Below, piece after piece: positions 45,863 to 58,080 of a stretch of DNA of 64,000 nt. Made by a program: the position numbers and the translations under genes. The notes beneath the pieces are model-generated. The model ran no database searches. It was not told where the DNA came from and saw only the letters and a list, made by a program, of their open reading frames with translations. The DNA comes from Rhizobium croatiense (lineage in GTDB: Bacteria; Pseudomonadota; Alphaproteobacteria; Rhizobiales; Rhizobiaceae), in assembly GCF_019793465.1 (NCBI RefSeq), contig NZ_JAILYJ010000010.1, positions 1 through 64,000 on the forward strand, read 5' to 3'. Numbering within the stretch: the first letter of the stretch is position 1; each line of letters opens with the position of its first letter.

Positions 45863-47710
45863 TCAATTCGTCGCCGGCCGATAGCGAAAGAACTGCACAG
45901 CCGCATCCGCCGCTTTCGAAACCGGCTCCAGATAGGGCGGAAAATTTCCTTTGCCGAGCTGCGCATAGAGGCCGTCCGGCTTTAGTTTCGCGAGCTGCCG
46001 TGTCTGCGGATCACCAGGGCAGAAGGCAAGCGTCGTGACGCCTGCCCCCTTCAGAAAAGCTTCCGCCTCCTGCGGCTCAGCCATGCCGATATGCAACTCC
46101 GTAAGCATGCCGCCCTGATTGCGGTGATAGGGGGCCGAAAGAACCCGGTTTTGCGTAAATCGGAGAATTGCGACGCCCATTTCCGATGGCGCGGAGACGA
46201 CACCGACAGGAAGCCCGGCAAGCGGCGCCAGTGCCTCTCTCGATGCACAGGCCTCTTCTTTTACCGGTTCCGACGCCTTCTTCTGCGCCTCATTCTGCAT
46301 CTGCAGCGAGATGAGCCCACCGCCGACGGCCCAGGCGGCGGGGACGCCTGCAAGCACGGTCACCACATAGACGAAGGCGACGGCGATATTTTCGCTGTCA
46401 CTGTTGGAGATGCGCCTGATATCGATGATCAGCAGGGCAAGCGGCAGGATGGAGATGAGGTTCGAGAAGGTCGAGCCGCGCACCTGGACGAGCGCGATCG
46501 CCCAGCTGATTGCAAGCAGGAACAGCAGAACGAGGTGAATCTGCACGCGGTCGCGCTGAAGGATGCGGAAGAAGCAGACGGCGATGCCGAAAAGACCGGC
46601 CGCATAGAAGGCGCCGATATCGAAGGGTTCGCTGCGCGCCAAAGCGAAGATCGACTTCGCCTCGGAAACATTCCGCAGCCAGAGTTCAACCAGCATGGGA
46701 TCTAGACCGGCCAGCGGATCGCTCAGGCACTGCGGCGCGATCACGACAGCCGAACCGAGGACGCCGGCGCCGACGACGGCGAGCGCCGCAAAGCGCAGCA
46801 GCTTGGTGAGTCCGCTCGCAAACACCGCGCAAAACAGCAGAAGCCCGCCGCCGATCGCCGCCAGGCTGTAATAACCGAGCGAGAGATTGTCGCAGGTGAC
46901 CATCGAATAGAGCCGCGGCGGCACCGTTGCGAAGAAGAGGATGCTGATCATCATCGCCAGCGCAAGCCCGAAGGACTGGGCGGCGGCGGCGAAATCTTTG
47001 CCCTCCCATGCCCAGAGAACGGCGACCGTCAGGCAGACGGCGGCAACGAAGGGCGTCGTCTCGGCGCCGATGGCGATGGCGATGGCGGCCGCAATGCCGG
47101 CAACCGCATAGCTCCAGCCGCGACGCTTCGGATCCAGCAGCATCGCCGTCATTGTCGCGACCAGCGCCAGTTGCGCATTGTGATGATCGATGGCGCCCGG
47201 CGCGAACCGGTTGCCGGTATAGATCGCGAGCGCGGTCAGCCCGAGACTGATATGCATGCCGGCAACGCCGCCGATGCGCCGGCCGGCAACGGCCATGGCG
47301 AGCATGGCGGGCAGGATGAGCGATACGGGCCAGATGCCGAGCGCCAGCGCCTCGGCCGTTTCCCGCGGCACAAACAGGCCGAAGAACCAGATCAGCGAGG
47401 CGATCGGCAGGTCGATCAACCGCGACCAGTGCATCAGCGTGCCGCCATTGAGGCCGAGACGATATTGCATCAGATCGAACCAGCCCTGGCCGGCGAGAAA
47501 ATCGCGCACCTCGACCAGGCGCATACCATCGTCATTGTCGGGGCCGACGTAATCGGTAGCGCCACAGAGCTTGGTGACGACGATGACGGCAGCGAGAATG
47601 ACGCTATAGGCGATGACGGTCGGCCACAGACGCATCAGCAGGCCGCGGATGCCGCCGCTCGGGATATCGGTCGCGGATGATGGGTTGGTGATCGGCTGTA
47701 CGGCGTTCAT
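45863..47710 (-). CDS. GT-C-fold membrane glycosyltransferase-like protein
   Basis: This 615-aa protein has about 11-12 membrane helices and a soluble C-terminal part (from about 495). Near the N-terminus, after TM1, GPDNDDGMRLVEVRDFL (57-73) carries the acidic pair seen in the first loop of GT-C enzymes such as STT3 and ArnT. IDHHNAQLALVATM near 174 fits a further conserved loop. The family uses lipid-linked sugars at the outer face of the inner membrane. Divergent from a GT2 plus GtrA pair, so the trio could be a lipid-linked sugar transfer module. Acceptor unknown. Confidence 0.72.
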   Translation of the reverse strand: MNAVQPITNPSSATDIPSGGIRGLLMRLWPTVIAYSVILAAVIVVTKLCGATDYVGPDNDDGMRLVEVRDFLAGQGWFDLMQYRLGLNGGTLMHWSRLIDLPIASLIWFFGLFVPRETAEALALGIWPVSLILPAMLAMAVAGRRIGGVAGMHISLGLTALAIYTGNRFAPGAIDHHNAQLALVATMTAMLLDPKRRGWSYAVAGIAAAIAIAIGAETTPFVAAVCLTVAVLWAWEGKDFAAAAQSFGLALAMMISILFFATVPPRLYSMVTCDNLSLGYYSLAAIGGGLLLFCAVFASGLTKLLRFAALAVVGAGVLGSAVVIAPQCLSDPLAGLDPMLVELWLRNVSEAKSIFALARSEPFDIGAFYAAGLFGIAVCFFRILQRDRVQIHLVLLFLLAISWAIALVQVRGSTFSNLISILPLALLIIDIRRISNSDSENIAVAFVYVVTVLAGVPAAWAVGGGLISLQMQNEAQKKASEPVKEEACASREALAPLAGLPVGVVSAPSEMGVAILRFTQNRVLSAPYHRNQGGMLTELHIGMAEPQEAEAFLKGAGVTTLAFCPGDPQTRQLAKLKPDGLYAQLGKGNFPPYLEPVSKAADAAVQFFRYRPATN

Positions 47711-47871
47711 CGTGGTTAGCGGTTCGTTTCCGGATGGCCGAACCTTAGCCGCCGCCGATCAAGAAAGTGTAAAGCCGGCTGCCGGCGCGGCCGATTTTGC
47801 CTGCGTGATAGGGTCCTATTAACGCTGCATGATTTAGGCTGGTGGCGGCTGTCAGTGTAACGAGTAGAGTC

Positions 47872-48879
47872 ATGGCCCGATCGCGTACCCACCACCCGAA
47901 CATTGTCGTCCTGCTTCCCTGTTATAATGAAGCCGCGACGATCGGCTCTGTGGTGCAGGGCTTCCGGGCAACGCTGCCGGATGCCGCGATCCACGTCTAC
48001 GACAATAATTCCACCGACGGAACCGCGCTGCAGGCGATGCTGGCCGGCGCGCATGTCGTGCGCGAGCGGCGGCAGGGCAAGGGTCACGTCGTGCGGCGGA
48101 TGTTCGCCGACATCGAGGCCGACATCTACATCATCGCGGACGGCGACGGAACTTATGCGCCAGGCGATGCCGAGGAGCTGGTGCGCACGCTTCTGACGGA
48201 GCGGGCCGACATGGTTGTCGGAACCCGGCGCGGCGTGCATGCCGATGCCGGCCGTCAGGGCCATGCGCTCGGCAACCGGCTTTTCAACCTGCTCTACCGG
48301 ACGATCTTCGGTCCTGATTTCACCGATATCTTTTCCGGCTACCGCGCCTTCTCGCGCCGTTTCGTCAAGAGCTTCCCGGCCGTATCGGCCGGCTTCGAGA
48401 TCGAAACCGAGATGTCGGTGCATGCCTCCCGATTGAAACTGCCGGTCAGCGAACTTGAACTCGATTATGGCCGCCGGCCGGAAGGCTCGCACTCCAAGCT
48501 TTCGACGTTCCGCGACGGCGCCAAGATCCTCTGGATGTTTGCGATGCTGATGAAGGAAACCCGGCCCTTCGCCTTCTTCAGCGCGATCAGCGGCCTCTTC
48601 ATGCTGGCGAGCCTCGGCTTCATGACGCCGGTGCTGGCGGAATATTTCGAGACGGGTCTCGTCAGCCGCATGCCGACCTGGGTTCTGTCGACGGCGCTGA
48701 TGATGATCTCCTTCATGCTGTTCACCGCCGGCGTCATCCTGGATTCGGTCGCCCGCGCCCGCGCCGAGCAGCTGCGTATCCACTATATGAGCCTGGAAAC
48801 GCTGAGCGCTGCCAAGCTGCCTGATCGCGAGCCGGCGCCGGCGCTCCGCGCCGGTCGCGGCAAGGCGGATGCAGCGTGA
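47872..48879 (+). CDS. GT2 family glycosyltransferase (polyprenyl-phosphate sugar synthase-like)
   Basis: This 335-aa protein has a GT-A catalytic domain (IVVLLPCYNEAATIGSV, 11-27; YDNNSTDGT near 43; IADGDGTYAPGD with the DxD-type metal site near 89) and two C-terminal membrane helices (about 233-255 and 270-295). This architecture matches dolichyl- or undecaprenyl-phosphate glucose/mannose synthases. It overlaps gtrA-like downstream by GTGA. Start ATG 47872. Confidence 0.9.
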   Translation: MARSRTHHPNIVVLLPCYNEAATIGSVVQGFRATLPDAAIHVYDNNSTDGTALQAMLAGAHVVRERRQGKGHVVRRMFADIEADIYIIADGDGTYAPGDAEELVRTLLTERADMVVGTRRGVHADAGRQGHALGNRLFNLLYRTIFGPDFTDIFSGYRAFSRRFVKSFPAVSAGFEIETEMSVHASRLKLPVSELELDYGRRPEGSHSKLSTFRDGAKILWMFAMLMKETRPFAFFSAISGLFMLASLGFMTPVLAEYFETGLVSRMPTWVLSTALMMISFMLFTAGVILDSVARARAEQLRIHYMSLETLSAAKLPDREPAPALRAGRGKADAA

Positions 48880-49250
48880 AGAAGCTCATCCGTTTCGCGA
48901 TCGCCGGCGGCATCGGCTTTCTCGTCGATGCAGGTGTGCTGTCGGCGCTGCTCGATCTGACGCCGCTCGGGCCCTTCCTGGCGCGGCTGATTGCGATCGC
49001 CCTCGCAATGGCGGCGACCTGGGCTTTCAACCGGAACTTCACCTTCGATCGCTCCGGCCGCTCGCTCGCCGCCGAAGGCTTCCGCTACGGCTCGGTCGGC
49101 GTCACGGCGGCGCTCGTCAATTACGGACTTTATTCCGCGCTGCTGCTTTCGCTGCCCGGGCTTCAGCCGCTTGCGGCGATGGTGGTTGCCAGCGTCGCCG
49201 CGATGGTCTTCAGCTTCCTCGGCTATTCGCGCTTCGTCTTCCGCGCGTGA
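48876..49250 (+). CDS. GtrA family membrane protein
   Basis: A 124-aa protein with four hydrophobic segments (about 5-25, 34-52, 68-90, 96-118) and the GtrA pattern FAIAGGIGFLVDAGVLSALL, ATWAFNRNFTFDR and SVAAMVFSFLGYSRFVF. GtrA is thought to flip undecaprenyl-phosphate-sugar made by a GT2 partner. The 4-bp GTGA overlap with that GT2 gene indicates coupling. Confidence 0.92.
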   Translation: MKKLIRFAIAGGIGFLVDAGVLSALLDLTPLGPFLARLIAIALAMAATWAFNRNFTFDRSGRSLAAEGFRYGSVGVTAALVNYGLYSALLLSLPGLQPLAAMVVASVAAMVFSFLGYSRFVFRA

Positions 49251-49253
49251 TCA

Positions 49254-50393
<1,140 letters not shown>

Positions 50394-50418
50394 TCACCTA
50401 ACGATTTTGGAGAGCGTC

Positions 50419-51366
50419 ATGGAAATGCGCCGGCTTGGAAAAACAGGTCTTTCGGTCGCGCCGATCGTCATCGGCGGCAACGTCTTCGGCTGGACGGCCG
50501 ACGAGAAAACATCCTTCGCCATTCTCGACGCCTTTTTCGATGCGGGCCTGAACGCAATCGATACGGCGGATGTCTATTCTGCCTGGGTTCCGGGCAACAA
50601 GGGCGGCGATTCCGAGGAGATCATCGGGCGCTGGCTGAAGCAGGCGAGGATTTCGCGCGACCAAGCCGTCATCATCACCAAGGTCGGTTCGGACATGGGG
50701 CGGGGAAAGACGCTGAAGGCGAGCTATATTCTGCAGGCGGTCGAAGCGTCGCTCAGCCGGCTGCAGACCGACTACATCGATCTCTATCTCTCGCACTGGC
50801 CGGACGCCGATACGCCGCACGAGGAAACGCTCGGCGCCTATGCCAAGCTGAAAGCGCAGGGCAAGGTCCGTGCCATCGGCTGCTCGAACTATGATGCGGG
50901 GCTGCTGCAGGCTTCTTTCGACGCGGCCGAAAAGGCCGGTCTGCCGCGTTACGACGTACTGCAGCCGGAATATAATCTCTACGCACGTGCGAGCTTCGAG
51001 CGGCCGCTCGCCGAGCTGTGCGTCAAGGAAGATATCGGTGTCATCACCTACTTCAGCCTCGCCGCCGGCTTCCTCACCGGCAAATACCGCAGCAAGGCCG
51101 ATACGCAGGGCCGCGCCCGCGAGGGCCGGGTTTCGACATATTTCAACGACAAGGGCCTGCGAATTCTCGCCGCCCTCGACAAGGTGTCAGCGGAGACCGG
51201 CGCCAAGCCCGCGGAAATCTCGCTTGCCTGGCTCTTGCGCAAGAAGGGCGTGACGGCGCCGATCGCCAGCGCCACCAGCCTTTCGCAGCTCGAAAGCCTG
51301 GTGAAAGCGGCGACACTTTCGCTTCCGGATGACGCTATGGCGTTGCTCGACGAAGCCGGGCGCTGA
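50419..51366 (+). CDS. Aldo/keto reductase
   Basis: A 315-aa NADPH-dependent (beta/alpha)8 reductase: LGKTGLSVAPIVIGGNVFGW start, DTADVYSAWVPGNKGGDSEE (53-72, with D and Y of the catalytic tetrad), VIITKVGSD with the lysine near 87, and DLYLSHWPDAD with the histidine near 122. It resembles YajO/IolS-type enzymes. It is followed 12 bp later by a GNAT gene. Confidence 0.93.
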   Translation: MEMRRLGKTGLSVAPIVIGGNVFGWTADEKTSFAILDAFFDAGLNAIDTADVYSAWVPGNKGGDSEEIIGRWLKQARISRDQAVIITKVGSDMGRGKTLKASYILQAVEASLSRLQTDYIDLYLSHWPDADTPHEETLGAYAKLKAQGKVRAIGCSNYDAGLLQASFDAAEKAGLPRYDVLQPEYNLYARASFERPLAELCVKEDIGVITYFSLAAGFLTGKYRSKADTQGRAREGRVSTYFNDKGLRILAALDKVSAETGAKPAEISLAWLLRKKGVTAPIASATSLSQLESLVKAATLSLPDDAMALLDEAGR

Positions 51367-51378
51367 GAGAACAGGACG

Positions 51379-51822
51379 ATGACCATGACGATACGCGATG
51401 CCCGCCCCGAAGACGAAACCCGCTGGCGCCAACTCTGGGCGGCCTATCTCGCCTTTTACCAGGTGACCGTCGACGCCGATATCACCGACCAGACCTGGCG
51501 GCGGGTCTTCGATCCGGCCTCGGCGATCGCCATGCGCGTCGCCGAGATCGACGGCAGGATCATCGGCTTTGCGCTCTATCTCACCCATGAGGGCACGTGG
51601 ATTCGCGGCAGCGACTGCTATCTCGAAGATCTGTTCGTCGATCCCGAGGCGCGCGGCAAGGGCGTCGGCCGGGCGCTGATGGACGATCTCATCGCGCTCG
51701 GCAAGGCGAAGGGCTGGTCGCGGCTTTATTGGCATACGAGCGAAAACAACAAGACCGCGCGGGCGCTCTATGACAGCTATGTCGAGAGCGACGGCCACAT
51801 CCGCTATCGCATCAGCTTCTGA
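51379..51822 (+). CDS. GNAT family N-acetyltransferase
   Basis: The 147-aa protein has the acetyl-CoA loop VDPEARGKGVGRALMDDL (about 92-109) and the preceding CYLEDLFV strand, then YWHTSENNKTARALYDSY. The acceptor is unknown. It is 12 bp after the aldo/keto reductase and overlaps the convergent M15-like gene by 11 bp. ATG 51385 is an alternative start. Confidence 0.94.
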   Translation: MTMTIRDARPEDETRWRQLWAAYLAFYQVTVDADITDQTWRRVFDPASAIAMRVAEIDGRIIGFALYLTHEGTWIRGSDCYLEDLFVDPEARGKGVGRALMDDLIALGKAKGWSRLYWHTSENNKTARALYDSYVESDGHIRYRISF

Positions 51823-52432
51823 GCGCGGGAAATCCCTCGTAGAAAGCGCCATGATCGCCCTCCCAGTTCGCCATGCCCGGCTTGGTGAGGATGCCGCGCG
51901 GGCTGACATAGCTCTGGATCACCCGCTTCGGCCGTTCGTGCCACTGGATATTGAAGGCCCAGAGCTTGGGGAAGAAACAGAGCGAAGCATAAGGCAGGTG
52001 GTCGTGGATCCACCAGGCGAGCCGCTGCCAGTCGCTTTCATCGCGATAGCGGTCGATCATCCACGGCACGGCAATACAGACGGCAGCGCCCATGCAGCCG
52101 TCGAAATCCCTGATATCCCAGATGTGATGGGCTGATGTGGCGGCATTGGTCGAGCAGTTCAGCTTGTTCTCGTTGCCGAACCTGTTGACGTCAGGCGAGC
52201 GATAGCCGGAGCGGATGTGCAGACGCCCGAAGGTTGCCTCCAGCGGCTCCAGCAATTCCTCGCACAGCCTTTTGCCGGCCTCGATTGCCAGATCGGGATC
52301 CACGGGAATGTTGGGGATGCGGTAGAAATCGGCGATTTCGGAATGCAGGAAATCGCGGAAGAAGAAGTTTTGCGACAGCCGCACGCGGCCAAGATCCTCC
52401 AGACCTTTCATCGAACCCGGCTTCCGCATCAT
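51812..52432 (-). CDS. M15-like (peptidoglycan peptidase fold) protein
   Basis: The 206-aa protein resembles the zinc D-Ala-D-Ala/hedgehog fold: LHIRSGYRSPDVN (about 71-83), TSAHHIWDIRDFDG (about 99-112, with a candidate HxxxxxxD pair) and WWIHDHLPYASLCFF (about 140-154, a candidate HxH). These could bind zinc, but alignment of the ligands is by eye. No signal peptide, so a cytoplasmic or different role is possible. No close family name recognised. Confidence 0.65.
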   Translation of the reverse strand: MMRKPGSMKGLEDLGRVRLSQNFFFRDFLHSEIADFYRIPNIPVDPDLAIEAGKRLCEELLEPLEATFGRLHIRSGYRSPDVNRFGNENKLNCSTNAATSAHHIWDIRDFDGCMGAAVCIAVPWMIDRYRDESDWQRLAWWIHDHLPYASLCFFPKLWAFNIQWHERPKRVIQSYVSPRGILTKPGMANWEGDHGAFYEGFPALRS

Positions 52433-52576
52433 TTTTTTCCCCCGACGTCAACGGCGGGATGATTGCCCGGCGGAGATTTCCAGTCCACCCGAAATCGATC
52501 GGGAACAATTTGCGCAATCCTTGCTTCTTAATGTGTCGCCGCGTTCGCGGCCTTTCCCAAAACAAGGATCGAGAAA

Positions 52577-53074
52577 ATGGCCAAGGAAAAGACGTTGGAA
52601 GATCTCTTCTACGACACGCTCAAGGATATTTACTTCGCCGAGCGGCAGATATTGCGCGCCCTGCCGAAGATGGCGCGCGCCGCCCAGTCCTCCGACCTGA
52701 AGGCGGGCTTCCAGAAGCATCTCGAGGAAACCGAAGCCCACGTCGAGCGCCTGCAGCAGGTGTTCGAAAAGATCGGCAAGCGCGCCCAGGGCAAGACCTG
52801 CGAGGCGATCCAGGGCATTATCGCCGAGGGTGAAGAGATCATGGAAGAATTCAAGGGCACGCCGGCGCTGGATGCCGGTCTGATTTCGGCCGCGCAGTCC
52901 GTCGAACACTATGAAATCGCCCGTTACGGTACGCTGAAAACCTGGGCTGCAACGCTCGGCCTCAAGGATGCCGTCAGCCTGCTCGATCAGACGCTGCAGG
53001 AAGAGACGGCCACCGACAAGAAACTCTCACAACTCGCCACCACCGCGGCGAACCAGAAGGCGAAGGCCGCCTGA
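52577..53074 (+). CDS. DUF892 (YciE-like) ferritin-like protein
   Basis: A 165-aa four-helix bundle: LEDLFYDTLKDIYFAERQIL opens, KHLEETEAHVERLQQVFEKI gives an ExxH pair, AQSVEHYEIARYGTL is the third helix and LDQTLQEETATDKKL closes. YciE-type proteins are linked with stress and may bind a di-iron centre; no reaction is proven. A Lys/Ala-rich tail follows. It lies between the M15-like and LysR genes and has its own ribosome site. Confidence 0.92.
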   Translation: MAKEKTLEDLFYDTLKDIYFAERQILRALPKMARAAQSSDLKAGFQKHLEETEAHVERLQQVFEKIGKRAQGKTCEAIQGIIAEGEEIMEEFKGTPALDAGLISAAQSVEHYEIARYGTLKTWAATLGLKDAVSLLDQTLQEETATDKKLSQLATTAANQKAKAA

Positions 53075-53101
53075 CCGATATGGAAAGGGTGGCCGTCATT
53101 T

Positions 53102-54010
53102 CTACCGGCCACCCTTATCCGTCTCCGCATATTTGAAGAAGTCTATGAAGGCGCGCAGCGCCGGCCGCATCTGCCGCCGGCTCGGATAATAGACGAATGG
53201 GCCGGGATAGGGCGCGCACCAATCCTCCAACACCCGCACCAGTCTTCCGGCTGCCAGTTCGGCATGAACCCGCATGTCGAAGAGATAGGCGAGGCCGGCA
53301 CCGTTCAGCGCCGCAAGCAGGGCCAGCCGGTCTTCGCTGACAACAAGCGGCCCATCGACTGCAACGATCAGTTCCTGACCGTCCTTTTCGAATTCCCAGC
53401 GATAGATGGAGCCGTTGGTGAAGCGCCGTTTGATGCAGCGGTGATGGACAAGATCGCGCGGATGCTCCGGCTTCGGGTAGCGCTCGAAATAGTCCGGGGA
53501 AGCCGCGATGACGGTCGTCAGCTTGGGCGAGATCCTGACGGCGATCATATCGGCCTCGAGGCTCTCCTCCAGCCGGATGCCGGCGTCGAAACCCTCCCTG
53601 ACAATATCGGTGAAACCGTCCTCATTGGCGATCTCCAGAGTGATGTCTGGGTAAAGATTGAGAAAATCGCCGAGGCGCGGGGCGAGCAAAATATCGGAGG
53701 CGAAGCGCGGCGCGGTGATGCGCAGATCTCCCGCGGGCTTGCCGCGCGTATCTCTGACGGCCTCCAAGGCAACATCGATCTCCTCCAGCGCCGGGCGGAG
53801 CCTTTCGAGGAGCAGGCGGCCCTCCTCCGTCGGCGCGACGCTGCGGGTGGTGCGCGCCAGCAGTCTGACGCCCAGGCTTTCCTCAAGGCTCGAGATCGCA
53901 TGGCTGATGGCCGACGGCGCGACGAGGAGCTCCCTGGCCGCTGCACGAAAGCTGCGATGCTCGGAAACGGCGGCGAGAACGGCGAGTTGCGAGAGCTGAG
54001 TTCTGTTCAT
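53102..54010 (-). CDS. LysR family transcriptional regulator
   Basis: A 302-aa LysR protein with HTH LAAVSEHRSFRAAARELLVAPSAISHAISSLEESLGVRLL, the linker RTTRSVAPTEEG, and an effector domain. It is divergent from an aldo/keto reductase 130 bp away, a typical target. The intervening region has GATCGA motifs on both sides but no clean palindrome was marked. Confidence 0.94.
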   Translation of the reverse strand: MNRTQLSQLAVLAAVSEHRSFRAAARELLVAPSAISHAISSLEESLGVRLLARTTRSVAPTEEGRLLLERLRPALEEIDVALEAVRDTRGKPAGDLRITAPRFASDILLAPRLGDFLNLYPDITLEIANEDGFTDIVREGFDAGIRLEESLEADMIAVRISPKLTTVIAASPDYFERYPKPEHPRDLVHHRCIKRRFTNGSIYRWEFEKDGQELIVAVDGPLVVSEDRLALLAALNGAGLAYLFDMRVHAELAAGRLVRVLEDWCAPYPGPFVYYPSRRQMRPALRAFIDFFKYAETDKGGR

Positions 54011-54140
54011 TGATCGAAATTATAGAACAGGCCGTTAGAAACTGCATGCATTTTCTGATCGATGCACCGCCGATATCATCTGCCCGTACCGCAACGATAT
54101 CCTCAGCGGTTCACATTCAGCTCAGAATAAGGAGCGCATC

Positions 54141-55136
<996 letters not shown>

Positions 55137-55226
55137 TCGAAGAAGCCCGGTCTGATGCAGCCGGCCGGGCTTGCCTTCGCCGCCGGCGAAACTATCTAAC
55201 GCCATCTTGGAGAACGGGATGGAAAC

Positions 55227-55586
55227 ATGTCGGACAGGCAGTCAGTCGAACAGACGGTTCATCTCTATGTCGAAGGCATGGCCTTCGCCAATGCGGCAGC
55301 CTTGAAGAAGGCCTTTCACCCGCAAAGCTCGATCATCGGCTACTACCAGAATGCCGTCGAATGGCTGACGCGGGACGAATTCATCACCGCGATCCTGGCG
55401 GAGGAGCCGGCTCCGCCCGGCACGCAGCCCTTCATGGACATACAAAGCGTCGATGTCGAGGGTGAGGCGGCGAGCGTCAAGGTCACCGACGATTTCGCCG
55501 GAATGCGCTTTACCGACTATCTCTCATTGCTGAAGATCGATGGCCGATGGGTGATCGTCAGCAAGCTCTACCATCTTCACACGTGA
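55227..55586 (+). CDS. NTF2-like / lumazine-binding domain protein
   Basis: A 119-aa alpha+beta barrel of the SnoaL/Lumazine_bd_2 type: VEQTVHLYVEGMAFANAAAL, FHPQSSIIGYYQNAVEWL and DYLSLLKIDGRWVIVSKLYH. Such small proteins are often isomerase- or ligand-binding-like; function unknown. Start ATG 55227. Confidence 0.88.
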   Translation: MSDRQSVEQTVHLYVEGMAFANAAALKKAFHPQSSIIGYYQNAVEWLTRDEFITAILAEEPAPPGTQPFMDIQSVDVEGEAASVKVTDDFAGMRFTDYLSLLKIDGRWVIVSKLYHLHT

Positions 55587-55640
55587 AAGAACCGGCCGCC
55601 GCAACGACCGGTGCTTTGTTTTTGGCGAAGACTGGCGGGA

Positions 55641-58064
55641 TCAGCTTCTGAGGACGCCGCCGGTGAACTTCGCAACGCTCGCGACGATCTTCTGCGTCAG
55701 CGCTTCGAAATCCTCATCCGTCAGCGTGCGTTCGACCGGCTGGATCTGAACCTCGATCGCCACCGACTTCTTGCCTTCGCCGACAGACGCACCTTCAAAA
55801 ATATCGAATACGTTGACGCCGGTGACGAGCTTGCGGTCTGCCCCGGTCGCAGCCTTGATGATGGCGCCCGATTCCACCGTCTTGTCGACGACGAAGGCGA
55901 AGTCGCGCTTGACCGCCTGGAAGGGTGACAGTTCCAGCGCCGGCTTGGTGCGGGTCGCCTTCTTCTTCGGCTCGGCCATCGCGTCGAGATAGACCTCGAA
56001 GCCACAGAGGGCGCCGGAGACATCGAGCGCTTCCAGCGTCAGCGGGTGGAATTCGCCGAAGTAACCGAGCACCACCTTCGGCCCCATCTTGATCGTGCCT
56101 GAGCGGCCGGGATGATACCATTCCGGGCCGCCTTGCTCGATCTGGATATTGCCCATCGGCAAGCCGCAGGCTTCGATGACGGCGAGCGCATCAGCCTTGG
56201 CGTCGAAGACGTCGACCGGTTTGCCGCCGCCCTTCACTGCATTCGACCACATGCGGCCTCCGCCGGCGAGCGAGGCAGTGCCGCGGCGGATGCCGCCGGC
56301 CACGCGGCGCTGACCGTCCGGCCTATCATTCTCATAGGTGCCCGAGACCTCGAAGATCGCCACGTCGCCATAGCCTTTGTCGGCATTGCGCTGGGCAGCC
56401 GTCAGCAGGCCCGGCAGCAGCGAGGGGCGCATGTCCGACATTTCGGCGGCGATCGGATTGGCAAGCTTGAGGGCCGGCGAACCGCCGCCGAAGAGCTTCG
56501 CCTGATCTTCCGGGATGAAGGACCAGGTGACGGCCTCCAGCATACCGCGCGAGGCAAGCGCACGCTTGGCCGCGCGGGTGCGAATCTGCAGCGTCGTCAA
56601 GATTCTGCCGTTGACGGCGGCATGGCTTTCGAGCGGCGCCGGCTTGATCTTGTCGACGCCGTGGATGCGCATGACCTCCTCGACGAGATCGGCCTTGCCG
56701 TCAACATCGGGGCGCCACGACGGAACGGAGACGGAAACGCGTTCGCCGGAGCCGGAAACCGTGAAGCCGAGGCGGGCGAGGATCGCGTTGCTTTCCTCCG
56801 TCGAGACTTCCAGGCCGGTCAGGCGCTTGACCTCCGAATAGGGGAAATCGACGACCTTCGGCTCATGCCCCTTGTAGCCGACGACCTCGGCGCGCGCGGC
56901 CGTGCCGCCGCAAAGATCGAGCACCAGTTCCGTCGTGCGTTCGAGACCGGGAACCATATATTCCGGATCGACGCCGCGTTCGAAGCGGTAGCGGGCATCG
57001 GTGATGATGCCGAGCGTACGGCCCGATTTGGCGATGTTCATCGGGTCCCAGAGAGCCGATTCGATCAGCACGTCGACGGTGTTCTCGTCGCAGCCGGAAT
57101 GTTCGCCGCCCATGATGCCGCCGATCGATTCGATACCGTCTTCATCGGCGATGACGACGTTGTTCGGACCGAGCCTGTATTCGCGCTGGTCGAGCGCGAG
57201 CACGGTCTCGCCTTCCCTGGCGCGACGGACAGTGAGGTTGCCCTTGACCTTGGCGGCGTCGAAGACGTGCATCGGCCGGCCCTGATCGAAGGTCATGTAA
57301 TTGGTGATATCGACCAGCGCATTGATGGGGCGCAGGCCGATGGCGGTCAGCCGCTGCTGCATCCAGCGCGGGCTCGGGCCGTTCCTCACGCCGCGCACGA
57401 GGCGGAGCGAAAAGCCGGGGCAGAGCTTGGGATCGTCGAGATCGAGCGTCAGCTTGACCGGCGTTTCGCCTTCGACGGAGAAGCTCGGCGCGCCCCGTGT
57501 CTTCAGCGTGCCGAGACCTGAAGCGGCAAGATCGCGGGCAATGCCGTGGATCGACGTGCAGTCCGGCCGGTTCGGCGTCAGATTGATCTCGATAACGGGA
57601 TCATCGAGGTGAGCATAGGCGGCGTAGCTCTGGCCGACCGGCGCATCCTCGGGCAGATCGATGATGCCGTCGTGATTGTCGGAGATCTGCAGCTCCTTTT
57701 CGGAGCACATCATGCCGCGGCTTTCGACGCCGCGGATATTGCCGACGGCAAGTGTCGCGTCGATACCAGGAACATAGGTTCCGGGTGAGGCGAAGGCGCC
57801 GACGAGGCCGGCGCGCGCATTCGGAGCGCCGCAGACGACCTGGACCGGCGCACCGGCGCCGGTGTCGACCATCAGCACCTTCAGGCGATCGGCCTGCGGA
57901 TGTTTTTCCGCCGAGACAACTCTTGCGATGACGAAGGGCTTGAATGCTGCCTTGTCGTTGACATCCTCCACTTCCAGCCCAATCTCGGTCAGGCGCGTGC
58001 AGATTTCATCGAGCGTGGCATCCGTTTCCAGATGCTCTTTCAGCCAGGAGAGCGTGAATTTCAT
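55641..58064 (-). CDS. pheT: Phenylalanyl-tRNA synthetase beta subunit
   Basis: The 807-aa PheT forms the alpha2-beta2 enzyme that charges tRNA(Phe). An N-terminal OB/tRNA-binding domain (about 40-150), B3/B4 editing domain (to about 400), B5 domain, catalytic-like core and C-terminal FDX-ACB anticodon-binding domain (to about 805) are in order. Length is normal. It lies 16 bp after pheS and is cotranscribed. Confidence 0.98.
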   Translation of the reverse strand: MKFTLSWLKEHLETDATLDEICTRLTEIGLEVEDVNDKAAFKPFVIARVVSAEKHPQADRLKVLMVDTGAGAPVQVVCGAPNARAGLVGAFASPGTYVPGIDATLAVGNIRGVESRGMMCSEKELQISDNHDGIIDLPEDAPVGQSYAAYAHLDDPVIEINLTPNRPDCTSIHGIARDLAASGLGTLKTRGAPSFSVEGETPVKLTLDLDDPKLCPGFSLRLVRGVRNGPSPRWMQQRLTAIGLRPINALVDITNYMTFDQGRPMHVFDAAKVKGNLTVRRAREGETVLALDQREYRLGPNNVVIADEDGIESIGGIMGGEHSGCDENTVDVLIESALWDPMNIAKSGRTLGIITDARYRFERGVDPEYMVPGLERTTELVLDLCGGTAARAEVVGYKGHEPKVVDFPYSEVKRLTGLEVSTEESNAILARLGFTVSGSGERVSVSVPSWRPDVDGKADLVEEVMRIHGVDKIKPAPLESHAAVNGRILTTLQIRTRAAKRALASRGMLEAVTWSFIPEDQAKLFGGGSPALKLANPIAAEMSDMRPSLLPGLLTAAQRNADKGYGDVAIFEVSGTYENDRPDGQRRVAGGIRRGTASLAGGGRMWSNAVKGGGKPVDVFDAKADALAVIEACGLPMGNIQIEQGGPEWYHPGRSGTIKMGPKVVLGYFGEFHPLTLEALDVSGALCGFEVYLDAMAEPKKKATRTKPALELSPFQAVKRDFAFVVDKTVESGAIIKAATGADRKLVTGVNVFDIFEGASVGEGKKSVAIEVQIQPVERTLTDEDFEALTQKIVASVAKFTGGVLRS

Positions 58065-58080
58065 CGTCTCAATTCTCCGT

